Shown: piece after piece, positions 1 to 8,531 of the stretch | Position numbering within the stretch: the first letter of the stretch is position 1 | Layout: each line of letters begins with the position of its first letter | NCBI GenBank assembly: GCA_965119215.1 | Contig: CBCPKK010000010.1 | Coordinates: 1-64,000 of the forward strand | Direction: 5' to 3' | Origin: Buttiauxella sp965119215 | Lineage (GTDB): Bacteria > Pseudomonadota > Gammaproteobacteria > Enterobacterales > Enterobacteriaceae | Length of the DNA stretch: 64,000 bases | Position numbers and translations under genes: made by a program | Notes under the pieces: model-generated | Told to the model about the DNA's origin: nothing | The model's input: the letters and a program-made list of their open reading frames with translations, nothing else | The model's database searches: none

Positions 1-2378
1 AGCGTGAACGAACCGCCTTCATTAATCACGCCGTGTGGCGGGTTGGACGGATCGGTTACGTCGGTGCCGATATACCCGGAGTTGTCGGTAACCGGTGGAA
101 CATTCAACGGCGGCGTTTCGCCAGGCGTTGGGTTATTAGCAAGGAGTACCAGGTTGATGGTGAAATCAAAATGGGTTAATGGGGCATTGGCCGCTTCGCT
201 ATCATAAATCCCCCCCTGGCGGGTAAATGTGCTGCCGTCCGGGTTCCAGCGCAAAGCGGTGGAGTGGTCAATGACCCGGAAATTAAACACATCAATGCCA
301 CCGGGTTGTGCATTCAGGTTTTGCACGTATGCGACGCGTCCTTCAACGACATCTTCCATCGTGAAAGTATCGCCTTTTTGCATCAGCAGCCCGTTAAGGG
401 TCAGATAACCGTGCTTCAGCCCGGTGGGGTCGACAATAAAACTCACGCGGTCTGCGGGGGAATCATTATCCAGGCTGGTCAGCATTTCGGGTTGTAGCAC
501 GACGCTGTCTGGCCCTGGCGTCACGTCCGCATGCAGGCTGGAATTTGCATCAAGGAACGGATCGTCATCAACCGGTTGTATGTCGAGCGTGATCACGGCA
601 TCGCTGCTGGCTGGTGTGCCAGTGCCGCCGCCCTGGTCGGTGACGCGCACACCAAAGGTATCCTGTCCGATTCCCTCGTGCCCATCGTTGGAATAGGTTA
701 AACGCCCGCGATCGGCATAGGCAATTTGCTGGCCGACCTGCACCGGAACACCCTCGAAATAGAGCGTGCCCTGGGTTGGCAGCGCAGTGATGGTTAACGT
801 GAGATTTGTGTCCTGCGTATCGCCGCCGCTGGTGGCCGTAATGTATTGCCCAACATTCCCGGTATTCACCGCGTTTTCTGGCTGGCCTTCATAGACAAGG
901 CCGCCGCCCTGAACCGTGGGTAGCTGGTTTTCTGGAATAATATTCAGCGTGACGGTGACGTTATCCGACTGGTCAATCGGCGTGGCACCGTCGTTAACCT
1001 TCGCGGAAAAACCGTCGGCGGTATTTTGCGTGCTGCCTGTCGCGGTGTGGATATACACCAGCTTGCCATCGCGTACATCTTGTTGGGTAAATACCGAACC
1101 GACGCCCAGACGTGTGCCGTTTAGCGTCAGATAACCGTATTGCGGCATTGCCGTCAGGCTGTAGACAATCTGCGTTGCGCTTTGTGCACCCATCTGCAAT
1201 TCAGGATCGATTGCGGCGAGCGTCGCTTCCTTTATCACCGTGCCCGAACCGTTGTTTTCAGGCACCGATAAAGTGGCGTCAGCAACGGTGACCCGATCGT
1301 TCGCCGGTGTGACGGTGATATGCGTGACGAGGCTATCGTTACCGGAAAGTGTGAGGACATAAAACTGCACATCGGTTGAGGCCGATTGGTGACCCAACTC
1401 TGTATCGCTGGCGGTAAATTTCAGGGAATTGAGCCATGCCTGCGCATCCGCTACCGAGCCGACAAACTCCAGCGTTTTTCCGCTCTGGCTGCCGTTAACC
1501 AAATCGCCCACGGCATCATTAGTTAAGCTGACGCTTATCACGACATTTTCATCGCTGGCGTTAAGCGTCAGACCAAAACTGCCGGTTTCAGCTCCTGGGC
1601 GTAATGTGCTTGGCTCGGAAACCACCATATCCGGCACGCTGGTGGTGAGCTCAGGCGCTTGCAGAACGCCATCATAAGCCAGTTCTAGCGAGCGGGTTTC
1701 GATGGCGCCCGTGTGCGATTCAAGCGTCCAGTCAGCGGTTTTTTCCCCGCTACCCGTTTCGTCATTTGAAGCCGCCACATCCGCATGGGTGTAATCCGCC
1801 ATACGGTTGATAAAAATGGTGTCTTTTGAGGTGACGTTGCAGCCATACAGCAAAATATCGCCGTCAGTGGTGAGCTTCTCGCCCAGTTTTTCTAATTGCT
1901 GCTGATACAGCCCAATGGTCTGGTCGTTAAGTTTGTCGCTACCGAGGGTGATTTCATCGCTGGCGCCGTGGCTGATGATATGAATCGCGGTGATATTGTT
2001 ATCGTTTTTTAGCGCGTCATTTATCTGCTCGAGCCCGGAATGCTGTGCGTCCAGCACCAACACGCGGCTGCCTTCCGGCAACTGGCTAACCAGTGATTGC
2101 CAGTTCTGTACGTGACTGTCGACAACGTAAACCTCGTGCGCCGGAATAGCATCGGCAGGTGCGGGAGCCGCTATTGATGCAGGTGGAGGCACGGGAGCAG
2201 GCGGCACAAATACCGCTTTAGAGGCATCTGGCGCATTGTCGTGATGTTGGGCATCTAACGGATTATCCGCATGAGCCGTGGCTTCGACGACAGCCGCACC
2301 GTCGAATAACTGGCGTGGCTCCAGAGCGAAACGGTGGTGGCGAGGACGGGTTGGATTGTCTCTTTTTCGTATGGACAT
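1..2378 (-). CDS. Large surface/secreted protein with LEPR-type motif and DUF4347 domain (partial, N-terminal part)
   Basis: An open frame runs on the minus strand from an ATG at 2378 through the left edge with no stop, giving about 792 residues of a longer protein. Residues 19-28 read LEPRQLFDGA, the N-terminal LEPR motif seen in very large exported repeat proteins. A Pro/Ala-rich linker follows. A DUF4347-type domain comes next at about residues 84-230 (VYVVDSHVQNW, then IIHIISHGA). After that come repeated beta-rich units with phrases such as GYLTLNG and YxHTxxxTQ, typical of cadherin-like repeat proteins. There is no classical signal peptide, so export by a type I or similar route is an inference. 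The ribosome-binding site is weak. Being cut by the window edge, its C-terminus (for example a secretion signal) and any neighbouring exporter cannot be seen. Confidence 0.8.
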   Translation of the reverse strand, partial: MSIRKRDNPTRPRHHRFALEPRQLFDGAAVVEATAHADNPLDAQHHDNAPDASKAVFVPPAPVPPPASIAAPAPADAIPAHEVYVVDSHVQNWQSLVSQLPEGSRVLVLDAQHSGLEQINDALKNDNNITAIHIISHGASDEITLGSDKLNDQTIGLYQQQLEKLGEKLTTDGDILLYGCNVTSKDTIFINRMADYTHADVAASNDETGSGEKTADWTLESHTGAIETRSLELAYDGVLQAPELTTSVPDMVVSEPSTLRPGAETGSFGLTLNASDENVVISVSLTNDAVGDLVNGSQSGKTLEFVGSVADAQAWLNSLKFTASDTELGHQSASTDVQFYVLTLSGNDSLVTHITVTPANDRVTVADATLSVPENNGSGTVIKEATLAAIDPELQMGAQSATQIVYSLTAMPQYGYLTLNGTRLGVGSVFTQQDVRDGKLVYIHTATGSTQNTADGFSAKVNDGATPIDQSDNVTVTLNIIPENQLPTVQGGGLVYEGQPENAVNTGNVGQYITATSGGDTQDTNLTLTITALPTQGTLYFEGVPVQVGQQIAYADRGRLTYSNDGHEGIGQDTFGVRVTDQGGGTGTPASSDAVITLDIQPVDDDPFLDANSSLHADVTPGPDSVVLQPEMLTSLDNDSPADRVSFIVDPTGLKHGYLTLNGLLMQKGDTFTMEDVVEGRVAYVQNLNAQPGGIDVFNFRVIDHSTALRWNPDGSTFTRQGGIYDSEAANAPLTHFDFTINLVLLANNPTPGETPPLNVPPVTDNSGYIGTDVTDPSNPPHGVINEGGSFT

Positions 2379-2901
2379 AGCGTTTCACTCTGTTAGCAAT
2401 ATCAGTAGCATTAAGATAATGATACATCTTGTTTACATAATATGAATGTATTAGATGGTCTTATTACATAACATTTACGAATGCTTTTGAGGATATTCCT
2501 AAAGATATTCACGTTCTTTTTATAGGGGCTTTAGCAAGAGGGTGGAAATATCAACGCAGGAGAAAACGCTTAATATTAACTTTTGGAAGCAATAAAAGAC
2601 CGGATAGATATTATTTTTCTTTAATTAATATGCTGTCGGGATTGTTCGCAAGGTGGGCTAAGTAAAATGGATCTGATTTTGTGAGGATAATAGATAAGAC
2701 GGGCTTGGGTTAATTAACGAACAATACTTACCTGTCGCTAATGCAGATTATTCCGAAATAAATAATTAGTTACCAAGCTGTTAACGGGTAAGCCTCAAGA
2801 AATAAAAAAGCTACCGATGATTTTCGGTGGCTTGTAATTGAAGTGAACGGAACCTTCCCGATACACACAGAGTGAATGTCAGGGGAGGTCGGGTGGGGGC
2901 C
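2379..2901. other. AT-rich intergenic region upstream of the DUF4347 gene
   Basis: About 520 bases carry no convincing gene. The part next to 2378 is very AT-rich and probably holds the promoter of the minus-strand giant gene. The only clear structure is a terminator-like hairpin at 2803-2832 facing the minus strand. The open frame at 2770-2961 on the minus strand crosses that hairpin and has no family features, so I do not count it as a gene. Confidence 0.5.
2803..2832 (-). terminator. Rho-independent terminator facing the minus strand, with no obvious gene
   Basis: The 9-bp stem pairs 2809-2817 with 2824-2832 (one G-U pair in minus-strand RNA) around a 6-base loop. On the minus strand it is followed by a run of six T at 2804-2809, as in an intrinsic terminator. 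On the plus strand the following bases (TGTAATTG) are poor in T. No minus-strand gene ends just upstream, which makes the element an orphan. Confidence 0.55.
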
Positions 2902-3006
2902 ATGTTGTTGAATTTTGGTCGTTATGAAATTGAGATTTCTCCGCTGTCGGGTTGCGGGCATTGTTCCTATTGTGCCGCTATCAACTTTGATGAGACGGGC
3001 CTATGA
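2902..3006 (+). CDS. Possible 34-aa Cys-rich small protein upstream of yjdP
   Basis: An ATG at 2902 opens a 34-codon frame. It contains CGHCSYC, a pair of CxxC units sharing a cysteine, near residues 18-24. The stop overlaps the yjdP start as ATGA (3003-3006), the arrangement of translationally coupled genes. A purine-rich GGGGAGG lies about 12-18 bases upstream. A GTG at 2872-2874 in the same frame could be an earlier start. I do not recognise a family. It could be a real metal-binding or redox-active microprotein, the tail of a decayed gene, or chance. Confidence 0.35.
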   Translation: MLLNFGRYEIEISPLSGCGHCSYCAAINFDETGL

Positions 3007-3344
3007 ACCGATATTCCATCGTGCTGCTGCTTGGCACTCTGACCATGACCACCGTGGCTCGCGCCGACGTGCTGGATGGGTTGTTTGATAACTCCATTGT
3101 TGGTTCTATTTCGCAGGCAATTAACGATGCCTACAAACCGAATGATGGCCGCGACGACAGTAATGACAGCCGTTGGGATGACGAAAACCAACGCAGCAAT
3201 GATGACCAGCGCCGCCAATACGAAGACCGCCACCGCCAGCTTGAAGACAGACGCCGCCAACTTGATAACCAACAACGCCAGTTAGATGACCAGCGCCGTC
3301 AGCTAGAAGAGGATGAGCGTCGTTTGGATGATGATTATCGGTAA
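3003..3344 (+). CDS. yjdP: YjdP family periplasmic protein with charged Arg/Asp/Gln-rich repeats
   Basis: The 113-aa product starts with a signal peptide ending near ARA-D (about residue 21). A short conserved region follows (GSISQAINDAYKPN), then a tail of near-repeats of the form RRQLDDQ/RRQLEED, predicted to be a highly charged alpha-helix. This matches E. coli YjdP in length, layout and position beside phnP. Its function is not known. The start overlaps a possible small upstream ORF by four bases. The repeat-rich tail produces spurious long frames on the other strand, which I ignored. Confidence 0.85.
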   Translation: MNRYSIVLLLGTLTMTTVARADVLDGLFDNSIVGSISQAINDAYKPNDGRDDSNDSRWDDENQRSNDDQRRQYEDRHRQLEDRRRQLDNQQRQLDDQRRQLEEDERRLDDDYR

Positions 3345-3582
3345 GTTATTGGCACTATCTGGAGTGTGTTTGCAGCGTTGCATTTTCGTTTTGCGAGTCA
3401 GATTCTGAACTTTATCTTTGGTTTGAATTAGGACGAACTCTTTTTTTTGAGTTGTGCTATTTTTTCTCCACAGTTTAATTATTGCTCACTACAAGTCCTC
3501 GTAATAACGAAAGAAAAGGTGAATTTTTAAGCTGGATTAAAAAGGAAAATTAAGCATACTTGGGACAAGGATTTCACAGAAA

Positions 3583-4194
3583 ATGGCACCGAGATTGATA
3601 AGCGACGCAGATTTTAACCGGAAGCTCAACGCGCCTGACCGTAACCGCGAACATACACAAGCGTTCCTGGCAAAGGGCACAAAACCCTTTAGCTTACCCG
3701 GCTATGTTCCCCCGGCGGGATACCGATTAGTGATGTCGATGGACGGCAAGCAATGCCGCCTGTTAAAAGACGACATCACTGCCTATACAGTAAAAATTGT
3801 CACCGGTAAATTTGTGGTGCCGGGCAAAACACACTGTACCCAGGTCATGGTATGGCGGACGTTTATGCCTGAGCATCAGCACGCATTACACGGATTGGCG
3901 ACGTTAATATTTACCTGGTTACTGGAAACTTGCGAGATAGTGGTTTCTGATGACGAACCGACAGGTGATGGTCGCCGTTTTTGGGAATACCGAATCACTG
4001 AAGCGATTGCCGATCCTGACTACGAAGTGCTGATCTGGGATGGCACAAAAGAAGACGATGAATTACAACCTATAACCTCTGAAGCAGAGTTCGTCAGCAA
4101 ATGGTCACCCTACGCCTGGGGAACCGATCCTGACGTTCATCATCACCGGCTGTTGGTGATCAGTAAGATCAAACCCGCTAATCCACTCGAATAA
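3583..4194 (+). CDS. Hypothetical protein (203 aa), convergent with phnP
   Basis: A 203-aa soluble-looking protein with no signal peptide or membrane segment. Residues near 100-130 (HALHGLATLIFTWLLE) are hydrophobic and probably a buried helix. The region around FWEYRITEAIADPDYEVLIWDG and the His-rich HHHRLLV near the end look like ordinary globular sequence, but I do not recognise a family. The 3' end overlaps phnP by 17 bases in convergent orientation. The 238 bases upstream are AT-rich and could hold a promoter; the ribosome-binding site is unclear. E. coli has no gene here, so it is probably an acquired gene. Confidence 0.6.
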   Translation: MAPRLISDADFNRKLNAPDRNREHTQAFLAKGTKPFSLPGYVPPAGYRLVMSMDGKQCRLLKDDITAYTVKIVTGKFVVPGKTHCTQVMVWRTFMPEHQHALHGLATLIFTWLLETCEIVVSDDEPTGDGRRFWEYRITEAIADPDYEVLIWDGTKEDDELQPITSEAEFVSKWSPYAWGTDPDVHHHRLLVISKIKPANPLE

Positions 4195-4936
4195 CTATCC
4201 CATCAAACCCGGCTTCAAAGCCTTTCGGTAACGGGTTCTCCATTAGCCAGCAGTCAAACTGGTGGCTGATGTGCGTGAGGACAACGCGTGGGCAGCCGAT
4301 ATGCTTATTCAGGGCGATAACCGTATTCAGGTCGCAGTGGTTTTTCGGCGTTTGTGCCCGTGGTTCGTGGCTGCAATCAATCACCATCACCTGCGGTTTA
4401 TTATTTGCCAGAAACTTCAGCGTCTTTTCCGGCAGGCCTGCGGTATCGCTTAGCCACGCCACGCGGCTGTGCGGCGTTTCAAACAAATAACCGAGCGTCA
4501 GTTTTGAATGATTGAGGGGCAGGGGCGTGATCCGCAGCGCTTGCAGCGTAAACCCGACAAACGGTTCAAGCGTGTGGCTGAAATCCAGAATGCCAGGGTG
4601 TTTAAACAGGTCGTCGCAGCCTTGTTCGTCAGCAGGGCCGTAAACCGGAATTTTTTCGCCCACGCCCCAACGCAGCGGGAATAAACCCTGAACGTGGTCC
4701 ATATGGTAGTGGGTCAGTAAAAACTGCTGAAATTCGCCAGGCTGCCAGTGGTCCATCAAATCAGGAATGCCTGCATCCAACAGCGTCACGGCCTGATTAA
4801 ACTTCACCACCGAGCTACAGGGCTTACGGCGATATTGCGGGTTTTTGCGAGCACGCTCGCAGGCGGCACAATGGCAGCCAAAAGCAGGCACCAGTTGCGC
4901 GCCACCTGTCCCGCTAAGCGTTAATGTCAGGCTCAT
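4178..4936 (-). CDS. phnP: Phosphoribosyl 1,2-cyclic phosphate phosphodiesterase PhnP
   Basis: PhnP opens the five-membered cyclic phosphate made by the C-P lyase reaction, giving ribose 1,5-bisphosphate. The 252-aa protein has the metallo-beta-lactamase metal motif THYHMDH and the N-terminal Cys cluster CHCAAC that binds a structural zinc in the family. I place the start at MSLTLTLSGTGG (4936), which gives exactly the E. coli length; a longer frame upstream only overlaps phnO. It is the last gene of the phn operon and its start overlaps the end of phnO by 23 bases. Confidence 0.95.
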   Translation of the reverse strand: MSLTLTLSGTGGAQLVPAFGCHCAACERARKNPQYRRKPCSSVVKFNQAVTLLDAGIPDLMDHWQPGEFQQFLLTHYHMDHVQGLFPLRWGVGEKIPVYGPADEQGCDDLFKHPGILDFSHTLEPFVGFTLQALRITPLPLNHSKLTLGYLFETPHSRVAWLSDTAGLPEKTLKFLANNKPQVMVIDCSHEPRAQTPKNHCDLNTVIALNKHIGCPRVVLTHISHQFDCWLMENPLPKGFEAGFDGIVIRVD

Positions 4937-5381
4937 GGGGTGTCTCCACGGTTTTGGTAAAGCGGAAATGGGTGTGTTGATACCCTTCGCGCTGGTAAAA
5001 ACGGTGGGCATCAAGGCGTTTGGCGCTGGTTGAAAGCTCGGTGAGTTCCGCTCCAGCCAGGCGCGCTTGTTCTTCCGCCCAGGCCAGTAATTTGCTACCC
5101 ACGCCAAAACCACGCGCCTGCGGCATCACGACCAGTTCCTGAATTTCACCCACCCAGTTCACATGGTGCAGATGGAACTGCATGTGCAAACCAATCATGC
5201 CCACCACTTCGCCGTTCAGCTCGGCCAGTTGATAGCATAAGTTGGGGTCTTTGAGGTTGGCCGCAAACCCCACGTTAAAGGCCTGGCGATTAAACTCAGC
5301 CTGCTTTAATTCGCAAATCAAAGCGTAAACGGTATCGCTGTCGGCAATCGTGGCGGGGCGAAATTCGATTTTTTCAGACAT
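4914..5381 (-). CDS. phnO: Aminoalkylphosphonate N-acetyltransferase PhnO
   Basis: A 155-aa GNAT enzyme that in E. coli acetylates aminoalkylphosphonates. The acetyl-CoA-binding motif is visible as VMPQARGFGVGSKLLAWAEEQA, followed by HRFYQREGYQ typical of motif B. It is slightly longer than the 144-aa E. coli protein, mostly at the C-terminus, where it overlaps phnP. It lies between phnN and phnP in the usual order. Confidence 0.93.
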   Translation of the reverse strand: MSEKIEFRPATIADSDTVYALICELKQAEFNRQAFNVGFAANLKDPNLCYQLAELNGEVVGMIGLHMQFHLHHVNWVGEIQELVVMPQARGFGVGSKLLAWAEEQARLAGAELTELSTSAKRLDAHRFYQREGYQHTHFRFTKTVETPHEPDINA

Positions 5382-5387
5382 ATTTGA

Positions 5388-5921
5388 TCACTTAATCAGG
5401 TTCATAAATGCTTCGGTAGACTCATCAAGACTACCGTCATTATTGAGTACCAGGCAATTATCCAAATCGGGGGCGTAGAGCGCTGCGCGTTGCAGGCGTT
5501 GCTCTATTTGTGTTGCAGATTCTCGCCCACGTTGTTCCAGCCGTTTACGCAAAACATCCGTTGAAACGTGCAGGCAAATGGGCACCAGCGCTTCGCCATA
5601 ACGCGCGCGTGCTTGCGCCAGGTGTTGGCGCGAGCCGTTAACTACCACATCGAATCCGGAATCCAGCCAGATATCCAGCTCGATTCCCACGCCATAACTT
5701 TGGTGATGCGCTTGCCAGCACAGCGCGAACAACCCTTGTTTCCGCCGCTGAGTGAATTCCTTTTCACTCAGCGCGATATGGTTTTCACACCCGGCATCCG
5801 CGGCGCGGGTAATGTAACGATGCGCCACCAGTAGTTGATTATTCTCCTGCTGGCGCAGCGCCGTCAGCAGGCTGTCTTTCCCGGAGCCAGACGGCCCCAT
5901 CAACCAGACTATTTTGCTCAT
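5388..5921 (-). CDS. phnN: Ribose 1,5-bisphosphate phosphokinase PhnN
   Basis: PhnN phosphorylates ribose 1,5-bisphosphate to PRPP, returning the sugar from phosphonate breakdown to nucleotide synthesis. The 177-aa protein starts with the P-loop GPSGSGKDS (residues 9-17) and has the guanylate-kinase-like fold length. Its ATG shares one base with the phnM stop, so the two are translationally coupled. Six bases separate it from phnO. Confidence 0.95.
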   Translation of the reverse strand: MSKIVWLMGPSGSGKDSLLTALRQQENNQLLVAHRYITRAADAGCENHIALSEKEFTQRRKQGLFALCWQAHHQSYGVGIELDIWLDSGFDVVVNGSRQHLAQARARYGEALVPICLHVSTDVLRKRLEQRGRESATQIEQRLQRAALYAPDLDNCLVLNNDGSLDESTEAFMNLIK

Positions 5922-7057
5922 CAGAACACCCGTATTCCCTGGCGCCAGACATGGTTGACACCTACATGATCGCCATGTTGATGAACCAGTACCATGTCGG
6001 CGCGTTTGCCCTCTGCCAGCACGCCGCGATCGTCCAGATTCAGCGCTTTGGCAGGGTTGCGTGTTACCAGCGCAACGGCCTGCGGCAACGTGAAACTGTT
6101 GGTTTCGTCTTGCGCCACACGGAATGCCGCGTCGAGCATGCTTGCCGGATAATAATCAGAAGACAGAATATCCAGCAGGCCGACTTGTGCGAGCTGATGC
6201 GCGGCGACGTTGCCGGAATGCGAGCCACCTCGCACGATGTTTGGTGCGCCCATTAATACGCTCATTCCGTGCTGGCGTGAGGCTTGCGCTGCTTCCAGTG
6301 TGGTCGGGAATTCCGCGATAACGCTGCCCAGTTCGTGGGATTCCACAACGTGCGCTGCGGTGGCGTCGTCGTGGCTGGCGAGGGCGATATTACGTGCGCG
6401 GCACTCGGCGGCAATCGCCAGGCGGTTTGGCTGTGACCAGCGCTCTGCCAGCGCCAGTTGCTCGGCTTCGTAGCTGTTCATGTCGGCGTCGTTAAGCTGA
6501 TATTTGCCCTGATAATACTCGCGGTATTTGACCAGGTTTGAGAACTGGCGCTGGCCTGGCGAGTGGTCCATCAGCGACACCAACGACACGCCATCGCGCT
6601 CGATCAACTGCTGAAACAGCGGCAATGTGGTGTGGTGCGGCAGTTCGCAACGCAGATGCAGGCGGTGCTCGGCGCGGTTTACGCCACGCGCCTGGCTGTG
6701 CATCACGGCGTTGATCATCTTCTCAAGGTTTTCCAGGCGGTCGCCGCCGTCGCGCACATCGCCCAGCGCTACGGCATCAAGCACCGTGGTGATGCCGCTG
6801 GCAACCATCAGCGCGTCGTGGCTGCTCATCGCCGAATGGGCAGGCCAGTCCACTTTCGGGCGCGGGGTGAAGAATTTATCCAGGTTATCGGTATGCAGCT
6901 CGATAAGCCCCGGCAGCAGCCAACCGCCTGCGCCGTCTTGCGCCTGCGGCAGCTGACTTTGGCTGTCGGCAAAATTACGGATCACGCCATCGGCCACTTC
7001 CAGCGAGCCACTGACCACTTCGTTTTCCAGCACCAGCTTGACGTTATTAATGATCAT
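5921..7057 (-). CDS. phnM: Alpha-D-ribose 1-methylphosphonate 5-triphosphate diphosphatase PhnM
   Basis: A 378-aa amidohydrolase-superfamily enzyme that removes pyrophosphate from the triphosphorylated phosphonate-ribose intermediate before C-P cleavage. The first strand shows GLIELHTDN (the usual HxH is HxD in this family), with LASHDDATA and SDYYPASML further on as metal and active-site motifs. Length matches the family. It overlaps phnL by 11 bases. Confidence 0.95.
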   Translation of the reverse strand: MIINNVKLVLENEVVSGSLEVADGVIRNFADSQSQLPQAQDGAGGWLLPGLIELHTDNLDKFFTPRPKVDWPAHSAMSSHDALMVASGITTVLDAVALGDVRDGGDRLENLEKMINAVMHSQARGVNRAEHRLHLRCELPHHTTLPLFQQLIERDGVSLVSLMDHSPGQRQFSNLVKYREYYQGKYQLNDADMNSYEAEQLALAERWSQPNRLAIAAECRARNIALASHDDATAAHVVESHELGSVIAEFPTTLEAAQASRQHGMSVLMGAPNIVRGGSHSGNVAAHQLAQVGLLDILSSDYYPASMLDAAFRVAQDETNSFTLPQAVALVTRNPAKALNLDDRGVLAEGKRADMVLVHQHGDHVGVNHVWRQGIRVF

Positions 7058-7763
7058 TTTTAGCCTCCATGTTTGCCATAGGGGTGGCCATCATATTGTG
7101 CAGTCTGTCTGCGACTTGATTGCGCACGCTTTCGTCATGGAAGATACCGACCACTGCCGCGCCTCGCGCTTTCGCTTCCTGAATCAACGCCACCACGGCG
7201 GCGCTGTTTTTCTCATCCAGCGATGCGGTGGGTTCATCCAGCAGCAAAATTGGGTAATCAACGATAAAACCACGGGCGATGTTCACACGCTGTTGTTCGC
7301 CGCCGGAAAACGTAGACGGGGCAAGGTTCCACAGGCGTTCCGGCACGTTCAGGCGGGTTAATAATCTTGCTGCTTTGGCTTCGCACTCTTCACGCGAAAC
7401 GCCCAAATCCAGCAGCGGCTGCATCACCACTTCAAGCGCAGAAATACGCGGGATAACGCGCAAAAACTGGCTGACCCAGCCGATGGTCTGCCGGCGCACC
7501 GCCAGCACGTCACGCGCCGGAGCCTGCACAATGTCCAGCCAGGCGTCGTTATGCTTGACCCAGATATGCCCTTCATCCGGCAAATAGTTGGCGTACAACG
7601 AGCGTAAAAGAGTGGATTTTCCGCTGCCGGAATGGCCGTGCAGCACCACACATTCTCCGCCTTTCACTTCAAGCGTTGCATTGGCCAGCACCGGCAAACG
7701 GATGCCGTGCTGATGGTGTAACACAAAGGTTTTGCTCAGGTTTTCAACCCGTAATCTGGTCAT
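7047..7763 (-). CDS. phnL: ABC-type ATPase subunit PhnL of the C-P lyase system
   Basis: A 238-aa ABC ATPase with Walker A GHSGSGKST, signature FSGGEQQR and Walker B ILLLDEPTAS. PhnL has no membrane partner in the locus. In the family it joins PhnK on the PhnGHIJ core and, with PhnI, serves in the ribosyl-triphosphate step rather than transport. It is about 12 residues longer than the E. coli protein at the C-terminus, where it overlaps phnM. Nine bases separate it from phnK. Confidence 0.95.
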   Translation of the reverse strand: MTRLRVENLSKTFVLHHQHGIRLPVLANATLEVKGGECVVLHGHSGSGKSTLLRSLYANYLPDEGHIWVKHNDAWLDIVQAPARDVLAVRRQTIGWVSQFLRVIPRISALEVVMQPLLDLGVSREECEAKAARLLTRLNVPERLWNLAPSTFSGGEQQRVNIARGFIVDYPILLLDEPTASLDEKNSAAVVALIQEAKARGAAVVGIFHDESVRNQVADRLHNMMATPMANMEAKNDH

Positions 7764-7772
7764 CGTGTTTAC

Positions 7773-8531
7773 CTAATTCTGAAGGACGGAGGAAACAAGC
7801 AGTTGGGTATACGGATGATGCGGGTCATCCAGCACGCGGTCGGTCAGGCCGCTTTCCACGACTTGCCCCTGTTTCATCACCAGCAGGCGGTCTGCCAGCA
7901 AACGCGCCACGCCCAAATCGTGGGTGACAATCACTACCGCCAGGTTCAGTTCGCGCACCAGGCCGCGCAGTAAATCGAGTAGACGCGCCTGCACTGAAAC
8001 GTCCAGCCCGCCGGTTGGCTCATCCATAAACACCAGTTTCGGGTGCGTCACCAGGTTGCGGGCAATTTGCAGACGTTGCTGCATCCCGCCAGAAAAGGTC
8101 GTCGGCAAATCGTCGATGCGCGAGGCCGGGATTTCCACTTCTTCTAACCAGCGTTGCGCGGTGGCTCGAATGTCGCCGTAATGGCGCGCGCCGGTTGCCA
8201 TTAAACGCTCGCCGATGTTGCCGCCTGCGGAAACGTGGCGGCGCAGGCCGTCCATCGCATGTTGATGAACCACGCCCCATTCGGTGCGCAGCAGGCGGCG
8301 GCGTTCGCCTTCGCTCATGTCATACAGCGATGAATCCAGGTAAACCACTTCGCCGTTTTGCGGGGCGAGGCGGGCGGAAATGGATTTCAGCAGCGTGGTT
8401 TTACCGGAGCCAGATTCGCCCACAATGCCCAGCACTTCGCCGGGATACAGTTCGAAAGAGACATCGCTAAAGCCTTTGCCGGGCGCATAAAGGTGCGTCA
8501 GGTTATTGACGGAAAGTAACGGTCGAGTCAT
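7773..8531 (-). CDS. phnK: ABC-type ATPase PhnK of the C-P lyase core complex
   Basis: A 252-aa ATPase with Walker A GESGSGKTT, signature FSGGMQQR and Walker B LVFMDEPTGG. PhnK docks on the PhnGHIJ complex. I choose the ATG at 8531 (MTRPLLSVNNLTHLY) over an in-frame start 10 codons upstream, because it gives the exact E. coli length and an ATGA overlap with the phnJ stop. Confidence 0.95.
   Translation of the reverse strand: MTRPLLSVNNLTHLYAPGKGFSDVSFELYPGEVLGIVGESGSGKTTLLKSISARLAPQNGEVVYLDSSLYDMSEGERRRLLRTEWGVVHQHAMDGLRRHVSAGGNIGERLMATGARHYGDIRATAQRWLEEVEIPASRIDDLPTTFSGGMQQRLQIARNLVTHPKLVFMDEPTGGLDVSVQARLLDLLRGLVRELNLAVVIVTHDLGVARLLADRLLVMKQGQVVESGLTDRVLDDPHHPYTQLLVSSVLQN

Noticed and set aside
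2770..2961. Minus-strand frame of 63 aa
   Set aside because: It runs across the terminator hairpin at 2803-2832, has no family features and unnatural composition.
2967..3275. Minus-strand frame of 102 aa opposite yjdP, rich in Val/Ala
   Set aside because: It is the shadow of the repetitive Arg/Asp/Gln codons of yjdP, with no ribosome-binding site, and yjdP itself has a clear signal peptide and synteny.
4937..5113. N-terminal extension of phnP by 59 residues
   Set aside because: It would overlap most of phnO's C-terminal third; the internal ATG gives the exact family length.
6563..7063. Plus-strand frame of 166 aa opposite phnM
   Set aside because: It is a long antisense frame caused by GC-rich codons, His/Gln-rich as such shadows are, and inside a well-supported gene.
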